Below are positions 46,786 to 55,996 of a DNA stretch of 64,000 nt, one piece after another (positions within the stretch are counted from its first letter, which is position 1; each line of letters starts with the position of its first letter). The translations under genes and the position numbers were made by a program. Under the pieces are notes generated by a model. That model was not told the origin of the DNA. It searched no databases and saw only the letters and a list, made by a program, of their open reading frames with translations. Origin of the DNA: JACCZX01 sp963829995 (GTDB lineage Bacteria; Pseudomonadota; Gammaproteobacteria; Burkholderiales; Burkholderiaceae_F). The stretch lies in the NCBI GenBank assembly GCA_963829995.1, contig CAWHKW010000020.1:23626-87625 (forward strand). The letters run 5' to 3'.

Positions 46786-47961
46786 CTATCGGGTCGACTG
46801 GCAAGACTTCGTTGTTTCCTCCAGGCAGCCGTATGCGCCGCCGCAGCAGGTCATCGTGTTCCAGTCGATGATCCCCGCAATCCCTCCATCACCGGTCGGT
46901 CGACTCATGCCCTTTGGCACCAAAAAAGTCCCGTGCGCGTTCTTCGGAAACGGAAAGGTTTTTTGCACGACCAGAATTTCGATCTGATCGGTGGGCTGCC
47001 CCGGCCGCTGTGGATTGTCGACAGGCGGAATGTCCCGCTTGGCCGCCCAAGCGTCCTGCCATTCCCACAGTTCCTTTCGCAACGCTTTTCTCACGTAACC
47101 GTCTCTCTCGAGTTTCACCAACGCCATGCTGCCGAACTGCCATCCGGCTTTATGTTCGAGCGATTGCACAGTGACATCGGTCGACGACTCCAGCGGCCCA
47201 GTAAGCGGCTTCGCTCCGATCAAATTGTCTGGCCCCAGCATCACGGTCTGTGCCACGGGTCGATTGAATGCTTTCTGGGAATACTGATTCGCCAGAGGAA
47301 AGTTCTGGACATAGAAGGCGAACCAGCCGCACGGCGCCGGAGTGTTCTTCGTGGTCTCCAGGATCGGAATGGACCTTGGTAGCCCGGCAACCGCCTGCCT
47401 GTCGTGCCCGCTGGCCCATACTGCAACGATCTCAGTGCCCTTGGTCCACTTGACGTGCCAGATCGTAGGTCCGGTGAAACTCAGAAGCAGAGCTATTCGT
47501 CGTCCAGGCTGGTTGACCACAAGTTCCTGGATGTTCGCCTCACCACCGCTCTCATCAATTGGAAACCCCAAGCCGCCACCGCCCCCAGAGCGCGTTGCCG
47601 CAAACACGGTCGTGTCACTTGGAAGATTGCGCCAAGGGAACGTACAGTCAGCGGCGGTGAACCTCTGCGGTGAACTAGCGGTTGAGACAGCGCCGGCAGC
47701 GGCAGGCAATGGCCTAGCGTCGGGCTGCGTCAGCGCGCGTGTGGCGGCCGGGCGCGTGTTTCCGAAGCGAACGCCAGACGAAGAATCAGGCGCGGAAATC
47801 TGCGACTGGCTAGACGCAGCGTCGCAGGGTTCCTGCTGGTATTTGACTTCGCCTTTCCGAGCGCACTTGTAAACCTGGGCATGTGTGTCGAACGCGCAGA
47901 ACGCCAGGGCGGCGGCGGCGAAGTGCACGACGAGCACTGCTCCAATCGAGCGATGGATCAT
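46786..47961 (-). CDS. secreted protein with DUF4124-like N terminus, paralogue of its neighbour
   Basis: The ATG at 47961 overlaps the stop of the upstream gene in an ATGA arrangement, giving 391 residues. A signal peptide (IGAVLVVHFAAAALAFCAFDTHA) is followed by QVYKCARKGEVKYQQEPCD, the cysteine-containing pattern of DUF4124. The main domain has TVFAATRSG, then VVNQPGRRIALLLSFTG, WHVKWTKGTEIVAVWASGHDRQAV and a C-terminal HGTFLVPKGMSRPTGDGG. The same order of motifs appears in the neighbouring gene. The function is unknown, and periplasmic or surface location is inferred. Confidence 0.7.
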   Translation of the reverse strand: MIHRSIGAVLVVHFAAAALAFCAFDTHAQVYKCARKGEVKYQQEPCDAASSQSQISAPDSSSGVRFGNTRPAATRALTQPDARPLPAAAGAVSTASSPQRFTAADCTFPWRNLPSDTTVFAATRSGGGGGLGFPIDESGGEANIQELVVNQPGRRIALLLSFTGPTIWHVKWTKGTEIVAVWASGHDRQAVAGLPRSIPILETTKNTPAPCGWFAFYVQNFPLANQYSQKAFNRPVAQTVMLGPDNLIGAKPLTGPLESSTDVTVQSLEHKAGWQFGSMALVKLERDGYVRKALRKELWEWQDAWAAKRDIPPVDNPQRPGQPTDQIEILVVQKTFPFPKNAHGTFLVPKGMSRPTGDGGIAGIIDWNTMTCCGGAYGCLEETTKSCQSTR

Positions 47962-48905
47962 GGACAATCCGCTGCGCTTGGGCATCTAAGCTTGTTGAAG
48001 TTAAGAACGGTCGAGTGGCCAGGATCGCCAGTCGGGGCTGGCACTCCTCGAGGAACGTAGAACGTCGACGCGTCTGATCCGTAAAGATCAGGCGGGTATT
48101 TGAAGGGCCTGAGCACAACGTAGGTGTCTCGCGGGCCGGCAGTGCCCGGAAGCGGTGTCGTGATGATCTTTCCTGGAGCGTGGCGAGGGCGAGGCGGACT
48201 CATTCGTTCGGCGGCTTCGAACCAGGCATCCACGTCGCTCCACGTCGCTCGCCTGATAGACCCTGACTCCACGGCGACCTCGAGTCCGGCACGCCCCGCT
48301 ATCACAGGGTTCAGCTCCTTGCCCGAAGTAATGACCACGGAAGCATTGCTAACAAACTTAGTGCCCGGTGGCGCCGCGCCAATGTGTATCTGCCTCGTCT
48401 CCGCTAAATAGACACGAGTGATTGGGCGTCCGAGTGCGAACCGAGCCACAGGGTTCAGCTTCGGTAGTTCTTCCTGTGTGACATAGAAGTACGGGCACTT
48501 GCCCCCCTGGCTGGCGAAGCTGTGGAGTTGCGGTATTCCCGCAGGAGCCCCAACGACGATCTGTTTGTTATAGCCGCTGAGGTACACGCCAACAATGTTC
48601 GTCTGCTCTGACCACTTCAACCGAAAAACGCTCGATTCGTAAGCACCCAGCATCAGGACAATTGGGCTGCCGGGCTGATGCACCAAGATCTCAAATTCGG
48701 ATGCCGCGCTGCTGCTGGTGGGGGCAGTTAGATGTCGAATGCTGGCAGCTCCATAGCCGCCAGCAGCGAATACCCGGACATCCTCCGGGAGTACACCGGG
48801 GAACTTGCACGGGTCGTGGACCGTGGAAGAAGGTGATGGCAGCTGAGCGACGGCTGTCAAAGACTTCATGACCAGCGCGAGCATCAGTATCAGATTGGGA
48901 CGCAC
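47958..48905 (-). CDS. secreted protein of unknown family, first of a paralogous pair
   Basis: The 315-residue product has a signal peptide ending SLTAVAQ. Its body shows VRVFAAGGYGAAS, FEILVHQPGSPIVLMLGAYE, FRLKWSEQTNIVGVYLSGYNKQIVVGA and, at the end, FYVPRGVPAPTGDPGH. These line up with the second gene, so the two arose by tandem duplication followed by strong divergence. The DUF4124-like part is missing here. No known family is recognised. The two genes overlap by four bases and are translated together. Confidence 0.7.
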   Translation of the reverse strand: MRPNLILMLALVMKSLTAVAQLPSPSSTVHDPCKFPGVLPEDVRVFAAGGYGAASIRHLTAPTSSSAASEFEILVHQPGSPIVLMLGAYESSVFRLKWSEQTNIVGVYLSGYNKQIVVGAPAGIPQLHSFASQGGKCPYFYVTQEELPKLNPVARFALGRPITRVYLAETRQIHIGAAPPGTKFVSNASVVITSGKELNPVIAGRAGLEVAVESGSIRRATWSDVDAWFEAAERMSPPRPRHAPGKIITTPLPGTAGPRDTYVVLRPFKYPPDLYGSDASTFYVPRGVPAPTGDPGHSTVLNFNKLRCPSAADCP

Positions 48906-49333
48906 GTTGCTTTAGTCCACGTTGTCGAGCTTCGACAAGAAACTACGCGAGCGTCCAAGTTCTGGCAACGCGAATCTGACGCGCGGCGGACAGCGCGCTA
49001 GACCGCTGCGGACAACGTGAGGTTATAAAAAAACAGACTGGATCGCTTCGGCGCGCCAGACGTCGCCTACCGCGAGTGAGGCATAAACAGGATCCGCACA
49101 TCCGCCGTCGTCTCCCTCATCGCTGATTCCGATACAAAACGGAAACAAATCAGTCAGCGACGACATCGTCCGATTACACCGGCTGTTTAGTCTTTCACCT
49201 CGAGTCGAGGTCGCGTCGTGTGCCGACTATCGGCAGTCGCGTTGGGCGGTTCGGATAATTTTCGCATCCGAACTTCGGCCAACCGCGTATCTGGCTTGGT
49301 GCCGCTGCGGCACGCTAATCAACGAGAGAAAAG
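48906..49333. other. gene-free divergent region
   Basis: I find no coding sequence in these 428 bases between the leftward paralogous pair and the rightward TPR gene. It is less GC-rich than its flanks in places, for example GGTTATAAAAAAACAGACTGG near 49020, and is likely to contain promoters for both sides. No operator or hairpin with T-run stands out. Confidence 0.4.
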
Positions 49334-50665
49334 ATGAACTCCGGAGCTTTGGTTGTGCCTTCAATGTCGGGACAAAGATCACGGCAACCACGGCGCGTTT
49401 CAGCGGTACGTTGCGATATGTCGGGCGCCACTCCTGCCGCGATAGCGGCGTACGAGCAGGCCGTTTTCGCCTTCCAGAACTGGCGGCGCGGCGCGGATGA
49501 CCATGTCGCGGCGGCACTCGAGGAGGCGCCCGATTTCGTCATGGCGCATGCACTGCAGGCTTACATTCGCATCTGCACTCGCGATCCGGAACGTGTGCGC
49601 TCCGCGCGACCGGTCCTCGAGCGGCTAAGTACCCTCCCGGCGAGCAACCGCGAGCGTCTGCACTTCCTGGCTATCGATGCCGTCGTCGGCGACGACTACG
49701 AGCGCGCAAAAGAGCACCTCGGCAAGATCCTGGATCTTGATCCGCGCGATAGCCTTGCCTTGCACGTCGCTCACGCGTTCGATCATCTCACTGGCGATGT
49801 CGACTGCCTGAACGAGCGTGTTGCTGCGGTTTTACCGGCTTGGTCGAGCGACGTTGCCGGCTATTCCGTCGTGCTTGCGATGCATGCCTTCGGACTCGGG
49901 GAGGCGGGCGAATTCCAACGCGCGGAACAGACGGCACTTGCGGCCCTCGCTCTGGATGACTCGAACGCGCGCGCGCACCACGTGATGGCGCACATATTCG
50001 AAATGACGGATCAGCCCGAAGCAGGAGTGCGTTGGTTGACCGAGCACAGGGACCGGTGGGAGGCGGACACGGTGGTCGCCACGCATTGCTGGTGGCACCT
50101 CGCTTTATTCCATCTTTCGCTCGGAGGTATCGACCGAGCGCTCGCCTTGTATGACCGTCGGATTCGCGCTTCCCGTTCCTCTGAAATCGCCGACCTGATC
50201 GACGCCTCCGCCCTCCTTTGGCGCACTCAATTGGAGGGTGGCAAACCCGATCGTCGCTGGATGGAACTTGCCAGCGAGTGGGCTGCGCATATCGACGATG
50301 GTTTCTGCAGCTTCAACGACGTTCACGCAATGCTTGCCTTCGTCGGCGCTCGTCAGTGGAGGCTTGCGGGGCGTCTCGAACAGGCACTTGCAGGAATGCA
50401 GCGATCGTCGACGCGACATGCCGAAACGACACGCCAGCTCGGTCTCCCGGCGTGCCGTGCGTTGCTCGCGTTCGGCCAAGGAGACAATGATCTTGCTGTC
50501 GAACTGCTTGAACAGCTTCCGCCGCGCGCGTACCAATTGGGCGGAAGCCATGCACAGCGCGACATACTTTATCTAACGATGCAAAAGGCCTCCCGCTCAA
50601 CTTCGTCCTTGCATCCGCGCGCATCGAGCGCTCGAATCGAGGCGCAGATCGCTCACATGCACTGA
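49334..50665 (+). CDS. tetratricopeptide-repeat protein (TTC38-like)
   Basis: The 443-residue protein consists of TPR-like helical pairs and resembles the TTC38 family: AYEQAVFAFQNWRRGADDHV near the start, ALEEAPDFVMAHALQAY, LALHVAHAFDHLTGDVDCL, SNARAHHVMAHIFEMTDQPEAGVRWL and TVVATHCWWHLALFHLSLG. Its role is unknown. A second in-frame ATG at 49418 starts closer to typical homologues. The last 27 residues (after LYLTMQKA) look unlike the family, while another frame offers LPLNFVLASARIERSNRG. A frame change near 50587 is possible but uncertain. Confidence 0.8.
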   Translation: MNSGALVVPSMSGQRSRQPRRVSAVRCDMSGATPAAIAAYEQAVFAFQNWRRGADDHVAAALEEAPDFVMAHALQAYIRICTRDPERVRSARPVLERLSTLPASNRERLHFLAIDAVVGDDYERAKEHLGKILDLDPRDSLALHVAHAFDHLTGDVDCLNERVAAVLPAWSSDVAGYSVVLAMHAFGLGEAGEFQRAEQTALAALALDDSNARAHHVMAHIFEMTDQPEAGVRWLTEHRDRWEADTVVATHCWWHLALFHLSLGGIDRALALYDRRIRASRSSEIADLIDASALLWRTQLEGGKPDRRWMELASEWAAHIDDGFCSFNDVHAMLAFVGARQWRLAGRLEQALAGMQRSSTRHAETTRQLGLPACRALLAFGQGDNDLAVELLEQLPPRAYQLGGSHAQRDILYLTMQKASRSTSSLHPRASSARIEAQIAHMH

Positions 50666-50759
50666 CAGCCTTGCAACTTCAAACCGCGATGTAGCGCAGG
50701 TAGACTCATCGCATGACGAAGCCTCATCGCCTCATGGGGTCACATCGGCCGGCCGCGAC

Positions 50760-53570
50760 GTGAGTGCGATCAAGGCCTTGCTGTTAACGGATGTCGTAGA
50801 CAGCACGCAACTGGCCCAGAAGATTGGCGACAGCGCGATGGCCGAGATCTGGGCCGCGCACGACCGGATCGCGCGCGCCTTGCTCGAGCCGTGGCACGGG
50901 CGCGAGATCGACAAGACCGACGGCATGTTGCTGTTGTTCGACAACTGCGCAGACGCTGTCGGCTACGCGATGGCGTACCACGCTGCGCTGGCAACGATGT
51001 CGCCTCCTCTCGCAGCGCGCGCGGGTCTGCACGTCGGACCGGTGATCCTGCGAGAGAACGCGCCCGACGACATCGCGCGCGGTGCGAAGCCGCTCGAGGT
51101 AGAAGGTCTCGCCAAGCCCATCGCGGCTAGGGTGATGGCTGTCGCGCACGGAGGCCAGACGCTGCTGTCGGCCGCCGCCCGCGAAGCGCTCGGCACGTGC
51201 GAGCACAAGCTGGTGTCACACGGACACTGGCGCATTAAGGGTGTGGCCGATCCCATCGAGCTGTTCGAGGTTGCCGGTGCGGACGCTCAGTTCGTGGTAC
51301 CCGCTGACGGTGACAAGGCGCATCGCGTAGTCTGGATGGGCGACTGGTGGCTGCCGGTCAACGAGATTCCGAACAACCTGCCTTTCCAGGCAACGTCGTT
51401 TATCGGCCGCGAGCGCGAGCTGGAGGAAGTCAAGAGCCTGCTCAAGACATCGCGCCTGCTAAGCCTGGTCGGCATGGGCGGGCTGGGCAAGACGCGCTTG
51501 TCGCTGCAGATCGCCGCGCAGCAGATCCACGATTTTCCCGACGGCGTGTGGTTTCTTGACCTCGCGCCGATCAGCGACCCTACGCTGATCGTCAGCGCGG
51601 CGGCGCAAGTGCTCGGCGTGCGTGAAGAGCCTGATCGGCCGTTACTGCAGACGGTGTGCGCGCATCTCAGGAACCGTCGCGCCCTGCTGATCCTCGACAA
51701 CTGCGAGCAAGTGGTCGAGGCCGCGGCGCAGATGGCAAGCGCCCTTATCAAGATGGCTCCGCACGTGCGCATCCTTGCATCAAGCCGCGAGCCGCTGCGC
51801 GCACCAGGCGAGCACTGCTATCTGCTGCTGCCGCTGCCAGTTCCGGCGCGTGGCGACGGGATGGAAGCGATGTCGCGATCGACAGCCGTGCGACTCTTCA
51901 TTGACCGCGCGCAGCAGCACAAGCCCACGTTCCGTCTCACCGAGCGTGAAGCTCCGGCGGTGGCGGAACTCGTTGCGCGGCTGGAAGGCATCCCGCTGGC
52001 GATCGAGCTCGCCGCCGCGCGCATCCGCGCGCTTTCGGTCGCCGACATCAATACCCGCCTGCAGGACCGCTACAAGCTGCTGACCGGCGGCTCGCGCGTC
52101 CTGCAGGAACGGCAACAGACCTTGCGCGCGCTGGTCGACTGGTCGTACGAGCTGCTTACGGCCGAAGAACAGATCGTGCTCGACCGACTCGGTGTGTTCG
52201 TTGGAGGCTTCGATCTCGCCGCCGCCGAAGCTGTCTGTGGCATGGAGCCGATTGCCGGCGACGACGTGCTCGACCTGCTGCAATCGCTGATTGAGAAATC
52301 GCTCGTGATGCTCGAGGAACGCGATGAGGGCGCGCGCTACCTGATGCTCGAGACCATTCGCGAGTACGCGCGCGAGAAGCTGGCTCTGCGGGACGATGTA
52401 GCAGCGGTCGCTGCGCGCCACTGCGAACACTACTTCGCGATGGCCAAGGCAGCGAACAATGGGCTGAGGGGCCCGCAGCAGGCCGAGTGGCTATGGAAGA
52501 TCGAGGTCGAACTCGACAACGTGCGCAGCGCGATCGCGCTGGCGCTCGCTGGTGCAGTAAATCCGTCCATCGCCGTCAAATTCGCGGTCGCGATGCAGGG
52601 CTTCTGGATCCTGCGCGGCTACTCCACCGAAGGCAGGAAGCTCGTGCAAACGGCGCTGGCGCTGCCCGCGATCCAGGGGTCGCCGGTCGACCGGGCCTGG
52701 TCGCTGTACGTCGGGGCGGCGCTGGCCGAGTCCCAGAGCGACCATGCCGAAGCGCGCAGGATGCTGGAAACCTGCCTCGAGCTGCGGCGAGCGCTGGGCA
52801 ACGAGGTCGACCTCGCCGCCACCTTATCGACGCTGTCGATCGCGCGTCTGCAGGCGGGCAACGCGGTCCAAGCCGCGGAGAGCGATAGCGAGGCGTTACA
52901 GATTTTCCGGCGCCTCCACGACCAAGTCGGCGAAGCGATCGGCCTTTTGCATTTAGGCCAGATCTGGCTATACCAAGGCGACGACGCGACGGCGCGCTCG
53001 TATTTGGAGCAGTGCCTCGCGGTGGCGCGTCAGATCCGCCACCAGGAGGTCGAGGGCGAGTGCGAGTTGATGCTCGGCCAAGTAGCGCTGGAGATCGGAG
53101 ACACCGACCAGGCCTGCCACCGCTTCAAGCGCTCGCTGACGGTGTGTCGCGACGCCGGTGACAAGCGTGGCGAGGCGAACGCCCTGCGCTGGCTCGCGCG
53201 CGTTGAACTGCAATCAGGTGACGTTGAATCGGCACGCGCGCGCCTCTCGGAAGCGTTGCGCGCGTTCCGCGCGTTCGAGATGCGCGCCGAGCTTCTCGGA
53301 TGCCTCGAAGACCACGCCGAGCTCGCGGAGGCGGAAAGTAAGCTGGAGGTCGCAGTCGCCTTGGCATCCGCTTCCGCTCGATCACGCGAACGGCTCGGCC
53401 TGCACCGGTCACCGCGGAGTGACTTGCGCTGGCAGGCGCTCGTGGACCGGCTGCGGCGCGCGATGACCGACGCGCCGTTCAACACCGCGTGGAGCGATGC
53501 GCAGGGATTGCAGATTGACGAGGCGGTTAGCCAGGCGTTAGCCGCGCCCCGCGAGCGCGCAACCGCATAA
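50760..53570 (+). CDS. class III cyclase-like domain fused to STAND ATPase and TPRs
   Basis: The 936-residue product has an N-terminal adenylate/guanylate cyclase fold (residues 1-175) with TDVVDSTQL and KTDGMLLLF, where D11 and D54 occupy the metal positions, and GLHVGPV. The catalytic Asn of the VNxAAR motif appears replaced in GLAKPIAARV, so activity is doubtful. An NB-ARC-like ATPase follows: Walker A GMGGLGKT (238-245), LLILDNCEQVVEAA, and EGIPLAIELAAARIRALS. TPRs fill the C-terminal third. Such proteins are large signalling regulators, often near operons they control. It starts at GTG; no clear ribosome-binding site is seen. Confidence 0.88.
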   Translation: MSAIKALLLTDVVDSTQLAQKIGDSAMAEIWAAHDRIARALLEPWHGREIDKTDGMLLLFDNCADAVGYAMAYHAALATMSPPLAARAGLHVGPVILRENAPDDIARGAKPLEVEGLAKPIAARVMAVAHGGQTLLSAAAREALGTCEHKLVSHGHWRIKGVADPIELFEVAGADAQFVVPADGDKAHRVVWMGDWWLPVNEIPNNLPFQATSFIGRERELEEVKSLLKTSRLLSLVGMGGLGKTRLSLQIAAQQIHDFPDGVWFLDLAPISDPTLIVSAAAQVLGVREEPDRPLLQTVCAHLRNRRALLILDNCEQVVEAAAQMASALIKMAPHVRILASSREPLRAPGEHCYLLLPLPVPARGDGMEAMSRSTAVRLFIDRAQQHKPTFRLTEREAPAVAELVARLEGIPLAIELAAARIRALSVADINTRLQDRYKLLTGGSRVLQERQQTLRALVDWSYELLTAEEQIVLDRLGVFVGGFDLAAAEAVCGMEPIAGDDVLDLLQSLIEKSLVMLEERDEGARYLMLETIREYAREKLALRDDVAAVAARHCEHYFAMAKAANNGLRGPQQAEWLWKIEVELDNVRSAIALALAGAVNPSIAVKFAVAMQGFWILRGYSTEGRKLVQTALALPAIQGSPVDRAWSLYVGAALAESQSDHAEARRMLETCLELRRALGNEVDLAATLSTLSIARLQAGNAVQAAESDSEALQIFRRLHDQVGEAIGLLHLGQIWLYQGDDATARSYLEQCLAVARQIRHQEVEGECELMLGQVALEIGDTDQACHRFKRSLTVCRDAGDKRGEANALRWLARVELQSGDVESARARLSEALRAFRAFEMRAELLGCLEDHAELAEAESKLEVAVALASASARSRERLGLHRSPRSDLRWQALVDRLRRAMTDAPFNTAWSDAQGLQIDEAVSQALAAPRERATA

Positions 53571-53628
53571 TCGGAAGCGGCCGCAATAACTTGCGTGTTC
53601 GGAGCGCGGGTCGTGATGGCCCGCGGAT

Positions 53629-53656
53629 CAGGCGTCGCTAGCGGCGGCGACGCCTG
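53629..53656. terminator. hairpin between convergent genes
   Basis: Ten-base arms CAGGCGTCGC and GCGACGCCTG enclose an eight-base loop. The stem covers the end of the PEP-CTERM gene and lies about 60 bases after the stop of the cyclase/STAND gene. No T-run follows. It could end both convergent transcripts, although part of the symmetry may be due to Arg codons of the PEP-CTERM tail. Confidence 0.4.
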
Positions 53657-54303
53657 CGGGCGACGAGACCGATCGCGCCGAATCCGGCGAGCATCAGCGC
53701 CAGCGTTTCGGGCTCCGAAACCTCAGAAACGAGAGCGAACACGCCGGTGGCGGCATTGGCTGAGCTACCGCAGCTGGCCTCGGGCACCGGAAACATCGCG
53801 CACCCAGGCGAGGTCTGTGGCGGATTGGCAAAGATCAGCTGCGCCTGGTTGCCCCCGAACAAGATCAGGCTGAACGAATATTGGCCGCTCCCGGCGATCG
53901 ACAGTTCCGACACGAAGAAGTCGAAGAAGCCAGTGTCGATGCCCGCCAGATGGCCCCCCAAAAGGTTGATACCGTTGACGATAACGTTCGGATCGAGAGC
54001 GTACGAGTTCAGGATCGTGCCCGGATCCGCGACGTTGTAGAAGCTGACCTCAGCGCTGAGGACGTCGAACCCGGCGCACGGACCGCTGATCGGAATATTG
54101 TTGCCGGTGCTGATCGCAAGGCAGGATTCCGGCACGTCGAAGAGAGCGGACGCTTGCCACCCGAGCTCAGGGAAGATTCCACCGTAGGCGGGATCGTAGT
54201 TGCCGGTGTAGATCGCAGCTTGTGCCGATCCGGCCGAGCCAAGCGCGGCGGCCGCACTCAGCAGTAACACGGAGAGAACAGATCTAATTCGCATCGTCCA
54301 CAT
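53638..54303 (-). CDS. PEP-CTERM sorted exoprotein
   Basis: The 221-residue protein has a Sec signal (SVLSVLLLSAAAALGSAGSAQA) and ends in a PEP-CTERM anchor: EPETLALMLAGFGAIGLVA followed by an Arg cluster, with the first Pro-Glu-Pro reduced to EPE. Exosortase (EpsH/XrtA) would cut here and pass the protein on to the cell surface. The intervening sequence is Gly, Asn and Phe rich with four Cys and no enzyme motif. No exosortase gene is present in the window, so it must be encoded elsewhere. Confidence 0.88.
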   Translation of the reverse strand: MWTMRIRSVLSVLLLSAAAALGSAGSAQAAIYTGNYDPAYGGIFPELGWQASALFDVPESCLAISTGNNIPISGPCAGFDVLSAEVSFYNVADPGTILNSYALDPNVIVNGINLLGGHLAGIDTGFFDFFVSELSIAGSGQYSFSLILFGGNQAQLIFANPPQTSPGCAMFPVPEASCGSSANAATGVFALVSEVSEPETLALMLAGFGAIGLVARRRRRR

Positions 54304-54447
54304 GGTGCTACCTCGCTCCTGTTTGTTGGCCCAGCGAGAGCGCCTCGCGTGGATGGTTGTTCAGGACAACGCCGAATCAGAAACTATAGGCTACCGGACA
54401 TTCTAGACGCAGCGCGCCTGCACCGGCCACGTGCGTTGCGCCTTCGG

Positions 54448-55401
54448 TCACTTCACCGAAACAGTCGCGAATTCGATTTCTGGAGTCTTGGCATCCGTCA
54501 GCACAAACTTGTCGCCGCGGCGCGCCATCCAGACACATCGGTCAACGAACTGACGCGTGGCCCATCGAATGCAAACCTCATCTTTTTCATTGAAGCGCCA
54601 GTCCCCGGAATATTGGAACGAGCCACGCCCGCGTCCGTACACATTGGATCCAGAGAATTCCCATGTGCTCGCTGCACCCGTTTCGAGAATTCCGAAGTCC
54701 CAGGTCTTCCCGCGCGTCAGCGCCTCAGCCTCGGTGCGATTGAGGCGCTGCAGCGATGGACGGGCGCTTGCAGATATTGAATTGGTAGCCGCTGTGGCCA
54801 CATTGTCTGCAGGCGTCACCTTCGCTAGCAGTCGCCGGCGTTCAATATCGGCCGCACGCGCATCGCGCGCTGCCTCAGCAGACTTGAGTAAGGTCGCGCA
54901 CTCTTCGGGTTTACATGCTCGTTCAATCTCAGCGGCCGCCCGCGAGTAGGCCAGTACGGAAGTTGCCTTCAGGCTGTCGAAGAACCGCTCACGTTGCTCC
55001 GCCGTATGAAAAACGAGCGGCACGAACTTGACTGAGACCGACTCCGGATATTTGTTTATCGCGCCACTCGCTGCGTCGACCGCAATTCCGATGATCCCGC
55101 CAATCAGGATGTTACCCAGCGTGACCGCTTGAAACTCGGAACCAATCGTTTCAACGATGTCTTGGTAACCCTCACGCTTGCATGACACGCTTAGGCTCGA
55201 TCCGGATTTGCTGATCGACAGGCTGCCAGGCGTCGGATTAACGCGCGCAATGAATTGGTCGTTTCGCGAGAAGCTGCAGTCTGCGCCGTCGGGATCTGTC
55301 GTGACGGCGATGTTTTGCGTGCTGCCCGTAGTGACTGTGGCGCAGCCGGTCAACAGTGCGCCGCTAAAGCTGATCACTGCAATGACGATCCAACGTCGCA
55401 T
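54448..55401 (-). CDS. lipoprotein with PEGA-like region, third of lipoprotein operon
   Basis: GGGAG near the ATG at 55401 sets the start (317 residues). The signal ends ALLTGC, with a lipidated Cys. Next comes a beta-rich domain, TQNIAVTTDPDGADCSFSRN to SVSCKREGYQDIVETIG, resembling PEGA-like folds of cell-surface proteins, with a pair of Cys that may be bridged. A Gly-rich hydrophobic patch (LIGGIIGIAVDAASGAI) follows. The C-terminal half has an Ala/Arg helix and a domain ending FVLTDAKTPEIEFATVSV. The function is not known. It follows the second lipoprotein gene after 13 bases. Confidence 0.75.
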   Translation of the reverse strand: MRRWIVIAVISFSGALLTGCATVTTGSTQNIAVTTDPDGADCSFSRNDQFIARVNPTPGSLSISKSGSSLSVSCKREGYQDIVETIGSEFQAVTLGNILIGGIIGIAVDAASGAINKYPESVSVKFVPLVFHTAEQRERFFDSLKATSVLAYSRAAAEIERACKPEECATLLKSAEAARDARAADIERRRLLAKVTPADNVATAATNSISASARPSLQRLNRTEAEALTRGKTWDFGILETGAASTWEFSGSNVYGRGRGSFQYSGDWRFNEKDEVCIRWATRQFVDRCVWMARRGDKFVLTDAKTPEIEFATVSVK

Positions 55402-55414
55402 TTCGTCTCCCGGC

Positions 55415-55996
55415 TTATTTACGTGTGGCCTCTTGAAACTTCGGGTCCTCGAGCAGTAAACCAACGAGCTTGCGATACAGCGCCGTGTACTCGTTGATGG
55501 CGGCCGGGATCGCTACCGCTCCAATAAACGACGACGGCCACTTTGAGGAGACATTGAGCTCACGGTCATACACAGCACTTCCGGCACGCGACACCACAAA
55601 GCGGGCCGCGAGCTTCCCGCTGCCCTCGCTCATCGCGGGATCCACCTGGCTTTCGGTCAAGAAACCTGTGATTACCGCAGGCGATGCGGGATTGAGAAGG
55701 CCTGCCGATTTGAGCTCGACGATCAGCGTCTCGCGCAGATACTGGGAAAACGACCCGCCAGTCGGCGCCGATACGCTTGACGCCCGCACCGAGATGCTCG
55801 AGTCCAGTGACTTGTCCTTGCCGGGTGCCAGAGCAAACGCGCCGACCTGCACCGCGCCCATCCCGGTGGCGCGCGCCTTGGTTGTGTTGTCGGCGGATGC
55901 AACCGGTGCGCCGAGTTGGGTGGCGCAACCTGTCATTAAGGCGATGGTGATGGCCGCTGCTGCGGCTGTTGAGCTGCGAAGAAGGTAGCTGCTCAT
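55415..55996 (-). CDS. outer-membrane lipoprotein, second of operon
   Basis: The 193-residue product has a lipoprotein signal ending ALMTGC, with C24 lipidated. The mature part (FSQYLRETLIVELKSAGLL, PAVITGFLTESQVDPA, RFVVSRAGSAVYDRELNVSS) has the alternating pattern of TolB-N/YajG/GNA1162-like lipoproteins, but I would not assign it firmly. Its ATG overlaps the end of the first lipoprotein gene by four bases. The three proteins are likely to act together at the cell envelope. Confidence 0.72.
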   Translation of the reverse strand: MSSYLLRSSTAAAAAITIALMTGCATQLGAPVASADNTTKARATGMGAVQVGAFALAPGKDKSLDSSISVRASSVSAPTGGSFSQYLRETLIVELKSAGLLNPASPAVITGFLTESQVDPAMSEGSGKLAARFVVSRAGSAVYDRELNVSSKWPSSFIGAVAIPAAINEYTALYRKLVGLLLEDPKFQEATRK

